Below, in pieces: positions 60,977 to 64,000 of a stretch of 64,000 nt of DNA. The DNA is from Halorubrum sodomense (GTDB lineage: Archaea > Halobacteriota > Halobacteria > Halobacteriales > Haloferacaceae). The notes below the pieces were generated by a model. It was not told the DNA's origin and did not search any database. It worked only from the letters and a program-made list of their open reading frames with translations. Both the position numbers and the translations under genes were made by a program. The number at the start of each line of letters is the position of its first letter. The first letter of the stretch is position 1. The stretch lies in contig NZ_FOYN01000003.1 of NCBI RefSeq assembly GCF_900111935.1, positions 62,001 to 126,000 on the forward strand. The letters run 5' to 3'.

Positions 60977-61902
60977 ACCGCGAGGCCGACCGCGAACGCG
61001 ACGGCGTACGCCGCGAGCAGTTTGCCGGTCGATTCGAGCGCGGGGTTGAGCGCCTCGCCGGACGTCTCGGTCAGCACCGTCCGGGCGACGGACGCCGCCA
61101 GCGGGAGGGTGACGAGCGGGAGCAGCGTCGCGAGGCCGTCGCCGCGCGCGACGAACCACAGCGGGACGAGGTACGCCAGCGCGAGCATCGCGAGGTACTC
61201 GGCGCGGGCGAAGCGGTAGCCGAACCGGACGGCGAGGGTCCGCTTGCCCGTCGAGGCGTCCTCCTCGCGGTCGCGGAGGTTGTTGACGACGAGGATGTTC
61301 GTCGAGAGCGCGGCGATCGGGAGGCTCGCGACGAGCGCCGCGAGCGTGACGGTGCCGTCGGGAACACCCACCGGGAACCACCCGGAGAGGAGCGCGGCCG
61401 CTTGGACGTAGTAGGTCCCCGTCACCGCGATCACCCCGAAGAAGACGAACACGAAGAGGTCGCCGAGCCCGTGGTAGCCGAGCGGGTACGGGCCGCCGGT
61501 GTAAGCGATCCCGGCGGCGACGGAGGCGAGCCCGATCACGACGATCGGAACGCCGCCGACGACGACGAGGTAGGTACCGACGCCGATCGCGGCCGCGAAC
61601 GTGAGCCACATCGCTCGCTTCACCTCGGTCGGTTCGATGAGGCCGCTGGCGACGACGCGGGTGAACCCCTCGCGGTCGTCGGTGTCGGCGCCCTGGATCG
61701 CGTCGTAGTAGTCGTTCGCGAAGTTCGTGCCGACCTGGATCAGCGCCGCGCCGACGAGCGCCGCCAGCGCCGGCAGCGGGGCGAACACGCCGTCGGCGAG
61801 CGCGAGCCCGACGCCGACGATCACCGGCGCGGCCGCCGCCGGGAGCGTCTGGGGGCGGGCGGCGATCACCCACGCCCGCCGACGAGTCACCTCGGTGGTC
61901 AT
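60973..61902 (-). CDS. menA: 1,4-Dihydroxy-2-naphthoate polyprenyltransferase
   Basis: 309 residues, UbiA-family membrane prenyltransferase with about eight to nine helices. The two Asp-rich motifs are NFANDYYDAIQGAD (first, about 60-73) and NNLRDREEDASTGKRTLAVRFG (second). It attaches the isoprenoid tail to DHNA to make demethylmenaquinone. Coupled by overlap to menC. It supplies the quinone pool used by proline dehydrogenase and the respiratory chain. Confidence 0.94.
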   Translation of the reverse strand: MTTEVTRRRAWVIAARPQTLPAAAAPVIVGVGLALADGVFAPLPALAALVGAALIQVGTNFANDYYDAIQGADTDDREGFTRVVASGLIEPTEVKRAMWLTFAAAIGVGTYLVVVGGVPIVVIGLASVAAGIAYTGGPYPLGYHGLGDLFVFVFFGVIAVTGTYYVQAAALLSGWFPVGVPDGTVTLAALVASLPIAALSTNILVVNNLRDREEDASTGKRTLAVRFGYRFARAEYLAMLALAYLVPLWFVARGDGLATLLPLVTLPLAASVARTVLTETSGEALNPALESTGKLLAAYAVAFAVGLAV

Positions 61903-62088
61903 TGCCGCCCGTTGGTGCGTGTCGTTCCTTAAGCTTGCCATCGCGTTTCGTCTCCCTTCGCGTCGATACCGAGTCGCGGCGAGCGATACCGCGTCGCGCA
62001 CGCGGACGACCGTGTTCGGGCCGCCGTCGCGTCGTCCTCGACGCGCTGCGATCGACAGATTCGACAGGGATCGGCCCGTAGCGCTCGT

Positions 62089-62367
62089 ATGACCGACACG
62101 GAGGCCGCGTCGGCGAACGGCATCGCGGCGCGATACGAGGAGGCCGACGGCGAGCGACTGCTCACTTTCTCGCTTGACGGCCGCGAGGCCGCCGTCGCGC
62201 AGAACGTCGAGGGGTACGCCATGCTGAAGGTCCGTCCCGGCCCCGACGGCGACGAACTGGAGCGGTACTACGGGTTCGACATGGCGCTCGACCACGCCGC
62301 CGAACTGCTCGGCGTCGCCGTCTCGGAGCTTCCGGTGCCGGACGCCGCCGCCGACATGGGAATGTAG
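62089..62367 (+). CDS. Small unrecognised haloarchaeal protein
   Basis: 92 residues, acidic, no cysteine or membrane segment. GIAARYEEADGERLLTFSLD, then NVEGYAMLKVRPGPDGDELE, then RYYGFDMALDHAAELLGV. A compact alpha-beta fold is likely. I do not recognise the family with certainty. Divergent from menA. Confidence 0.7.
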   Translation: MTDTEAASANGIAARYEEADGERLLTFSLDGREAAVAQNVEGYAMLKVRPGPDGDELERYYGFDMALDHAAELLGVAVSELPVPDAAADMGM

Positions 62368-62666
62368 CCGGGCCGGCGACGCGTCCGGACCTCGCAGTCG
62401 GGTGGGCTCTCACGGCAGACCGCGCGACCGCCGCAAACAACCAGCAACATGGTCCGATACCCGGAACGGAAGCCGAACGGCTTCGTCGGGGCGTGAGATG
62501 GGGTCAGAAACGCATATCTGGATGTCAGCGACCCTGACGCGGCGATCGCCGCCCGTGTAAACGGTACTCATTGACGAAAATAAATAACTGATAAGCATCA
62601 TAGCCGTAGCTGAATATTCTCAATAGCCATATCGGTTTATGAGTGGCACCGGTACGAGGAGTCACG
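62368..62666. other. Intergenic region before the ABC importer
   Basis: 299 nt with no credible gene. It holds a perfect 7-bp stem-loop (62469-62484, arms GAAGCCG and CGGCTTC) and an AT-rich block at about 62574-62640 with a GAATATTC palindrome. GGTTTATGAG (about 62633-62642) is a TATA-like box 25-33 nt before the ATG at 62667. Confidence 0.5.
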
Positions 62667-63644
62667 ATGGAGCGAAGACAATTCCTGCGCGGTACCGGCG
62701 CGGCGATCGGCGGTTCGCTGCTCGCCGGCTGCGCGGGAAGCGGCGGCGAATCCGGAACGGTGACGGTCGACTACGCGTACTACAACCCGGTCAGTCTCGT
62801 GTTGCGCGAGAAGGGGTGGCTCGAAGCGGCGTTCGCGGACACCGGCACCGACGTCGAGTGGGTGTTGAGCCTCGGGAGCAACCAGGCCAACGAGTACGCG
62901 CAAAGCGGCGCGGCGGACGTCTCCTCGACCGCCGGGATCGCGGCGCTGATGGCCCGCACGAACGGCGTGCCGATCACGACGCCGTACGTCTACTCGAATC
63001 CCGAGTGGACCGCGCTCGTGACCTTCCGGGAGACCGGCATCGAGTCGGCGGCCGACCTCGAGGGGAAGCGCGTCGCCGCCACCCGCGGGACCGACCCGTA
63101 CTTCTTCCTGCTTCAGGCGCTCGAGGACGCCGGACTGAGCGCGGAGGACGTGGAGATCGTCCACCTCCAGCACCCGGAGGGGCAGTCCGCGCTCATCCAG
63201 GGCGACGTCGACGCCTGGGCCGGCCTCGATCCCCACATGGCGGAACTGGAACTCGAGTACGAGGGCGCGGAGCTGTTCTTCCGCGAGCCGCGGTACAACA
63301 CGTACGGCTTCCTCAACTTCCTCGACGGGTTCCTCGCGAACCGTACGGCGGACGCCCGTCGCGTCCTCGAGGCCTACGAGCGGGGTCGCGAGTGGGCCAT
63401 CGAGAACCCCGAGGCGACAGCGGGGATCCTCGCGGACGCCTCGGGGATGTCCGAGCCGGTCGCGGAGCGCGTGTTCACCCAGCGGACCGACCTCTCCCGG
63501 CCGATCCCGGGCGAACCGCACCGCGAGCTGCTGTCGAACCTCTCGCCGATCCTCGAACGCGAGGACCTCGTGACCGACGACGCCGACCCCGCCGGCGCCG
63601 TCGACGAGCTGATCGACTCGGAGTTCGCGAGCGGGGTCGTCTGA
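62667..63644 (+). CDS. NMT1/SsuA-type substrate-binding lipoprotein
   Basis: 325 residues. Twin-arginine signal ERRQFLRGTGAAIGGSLLAGC with lipidation at Cys22. The mature part has the NMT1/SsuA pattern: YYNPVSLVLREKGWLEAAFADTG in parts, DVSSTAGIAALMAR, LEGKRVAATRGTDPYFFLLQALEDAGL in parts, and QGDVDAWAGLDPHM. This family binds sulfonates, nitrate, taurine or thiamine pyrimidine precursors; the ligand cannot be decided. The ATG at 62667 starts right at the twin-arginine motif. The permease gene follows after 1 nt. Confidence 0.92.
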   Translation: MERRQFLRGTGAAIGGSLLAGCAGSGGESGTVTVDYAYYNPVSLVLREKGWLEAAFADTGTDVEWVLSLGSNQANEYAQSGAADVSSTAGIAALMARTNGVPITTPYVYSNPEWTALVTFRETGIESAADLEGKRVAATRGTDPYFFLLQALEDAGLSAEDVEIVHLQHPEGQSALIQGDVDAWAGLDPHMAELELEYEGAELFFREPRYNTYGFLNFLDGFLANRTADARRVLEAYERGREWAIENPEATAGILADASGMSEPVAERVFTQRTDLSRPIPGEPHRELLSNLSPILEREDLVTDDADPAGAVDELIDSEFASGVV

Positions 63645-63645
63645 G

Positions 63646-64000
63646 ATGGCCGCCGACACCCGCCGGGAGTCGGACGTCTCCCGCGAGTCCGACGCCCGTC
63701 ACGGGTCGGACGCCGGCGGGTCGGCCCGCGCCGCGGAGCCTCGCACGCTCGGCCCGATCCCCGTCCCCTCCGCGAGCCGGTTCCGCCCCCTGCTCGGGCT
63801 GTTCGTTCCCCTCGCTCTTGTCGTCGTCTGGCACGCACTCGTCACGACCGGCGTCTTCGCCGCCTACCAGTTGCCGCCGCCGCTTCGGGTGGCGAAGACC
63901 CTCTACGGGATGGCGGCGTCCGGAGAGCTGTGGGGCCACGTCGCCATCACGCTCCAGCGCGTGGCGCTCGGCGCGGGCCTCGGAATCGTCGTCGGCACCG
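63646..64000 (+). CDS. ABC importer permease, N-terminal part (cut by window end)
   Basis: Starts 1 nt after the binding-protein stop. The first about 40 residues are hydrophilic. LLGLFVPLALVVVWHALVTT is the first membrane helix, then YQLPPPLRVAKTLYGMAASGELWGHVAITLQRVALG in parts, matching SsuC/TauC-type permeases, followed by the start of the next helix (LGIVVGT). The gene continues beyond the window; an ATPase gene is expected next. Confidence 0.9.
   Translation, partial: MAADTRRESDVSRESDARHGSDAGGSARAAEPRTLGPIPVPSASRFRPLLGLFVPLALVVVWHALVTTGVFAAYQLPPPLRVAKTLYGMAASGELWGHVAITLQRVALGAGLGIVVGT

Noticed and set aside
62574-62600. AATAAATAACTGATAAGC resembles the start of a unit of the dispersed repeat (CTATAAATAACTGACAG).
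   Set aside because: The match ends after about 13 nt and no ACCTCCAAAG box or hairpin core follows; ordinary AT-rich promoter DNA explains it.
62368-62666. Possible TPP riboswitch before the NMT1-type importer.
   Set aside because: The conserved TPP elements are not visible, and a TATA-like box 25-33 nt before the start leaves almost no leader.

Overview
The window comes from the chromosome of a halophilic archaeon (Halobacteria), most likely Halorubrum or a close relative. The evidence is very high GC with strong G/C third positions, very acidic proteins, many small haloarchaea-only protein families, TATA-like boxes about 25-30 nt upstream of start codons with almost no leader (leaderless transcripts), twin-arginine lipobox proteins, a halocyanin, a HalX response regulator, HTH-10 (Bat-type) regulation, and an intron-containing tRNA-Trp. 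The genus is inference; the class is well supported. Most of the window is ordinary core chromosome.

Layout. 1-5.7 kb: SRAP protein, GDPD phosphodiesterase, RNase H-like nuclease, bactofilin-like protein, several small haloarchaeal proteins and a DUF2178/XRE pair. 5.8-6.4 kb: tRNA-Trp with a 100-nt intron that carries two box C/D-type guide modules, followed by decayed zinc-finger micro-ORFs. 6.5-15.1 kb: small family proteins, guaB, HalX regulator, Ski2/Hel308-type helicase, squalene synthase-like enzyme, acyl-CoA dehydrogenase. 15.1-21.7 kb: two bacterial-type PH-domain membrane proteins, glutamate dehydrogenase, DUF2071, CDF metal transporter, HD phosphohydrolase. 21.8-27.1 kb: TetR regulator divergent from an exported CARDB-like protein and an RND/MMPL transporter. 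27.2-31.1 kb: cytochrome c oxidase (coxB and a fused coxA-coxC). 31.1-43.7 kb: assorted enzymes, superoxide dismutase, an ArsR-like regulator divergent from an aldehyde dehydrogenase with matching operators, TenA, a COX4-like subunit, halocyanin, a possible PD-(D/E)XK protein, an acyl-CoA dehydrogenase and a RIO/Bud32-like kinase. 43.8-53.8 kb: EamA transporter, a complete liv-type amino-acid ABC operon, and a proline catabolism group (proline dehydrogenase, HTH-10 regulator, 1-pyrroline-5-carboxylate dehydrogenase-like enzyme). 53.8-64 kb: TbsP-like regulator, aldo/keto reductase, APH-type kinase, a 740-residue unknown protein with an apparent N-terminal frameshift, menC-menA, and the start of an NMT1/SsuA-type ABC importer cut by the window end.

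How the genes work together. The liv importer, proline dehydrogenase and P5C dehydrogenase form a plausible uptake-and-oxidation route for amino acids that feeds electrons to the menaquinone pool (menA, menC) and the halocyanin/cytochrome oxidase chain. The two acyl-CoA dehydrogenases add to that supply. Several divergent regulator-target pairs have readable operators.

The most unusual element is a dispersed, hairpin-rich repeat found twice (about 35.57-35.83 and 50.83-51.34 kb). Both copies lie between convergent genes. Each has outward-lying TATA boxes that point inward, a conserved ACCTCCAAAGCC box at fixed spacing, and several perfect 7-10 bp stems, most with 3-nt loops. I do not recognise it as a described family.
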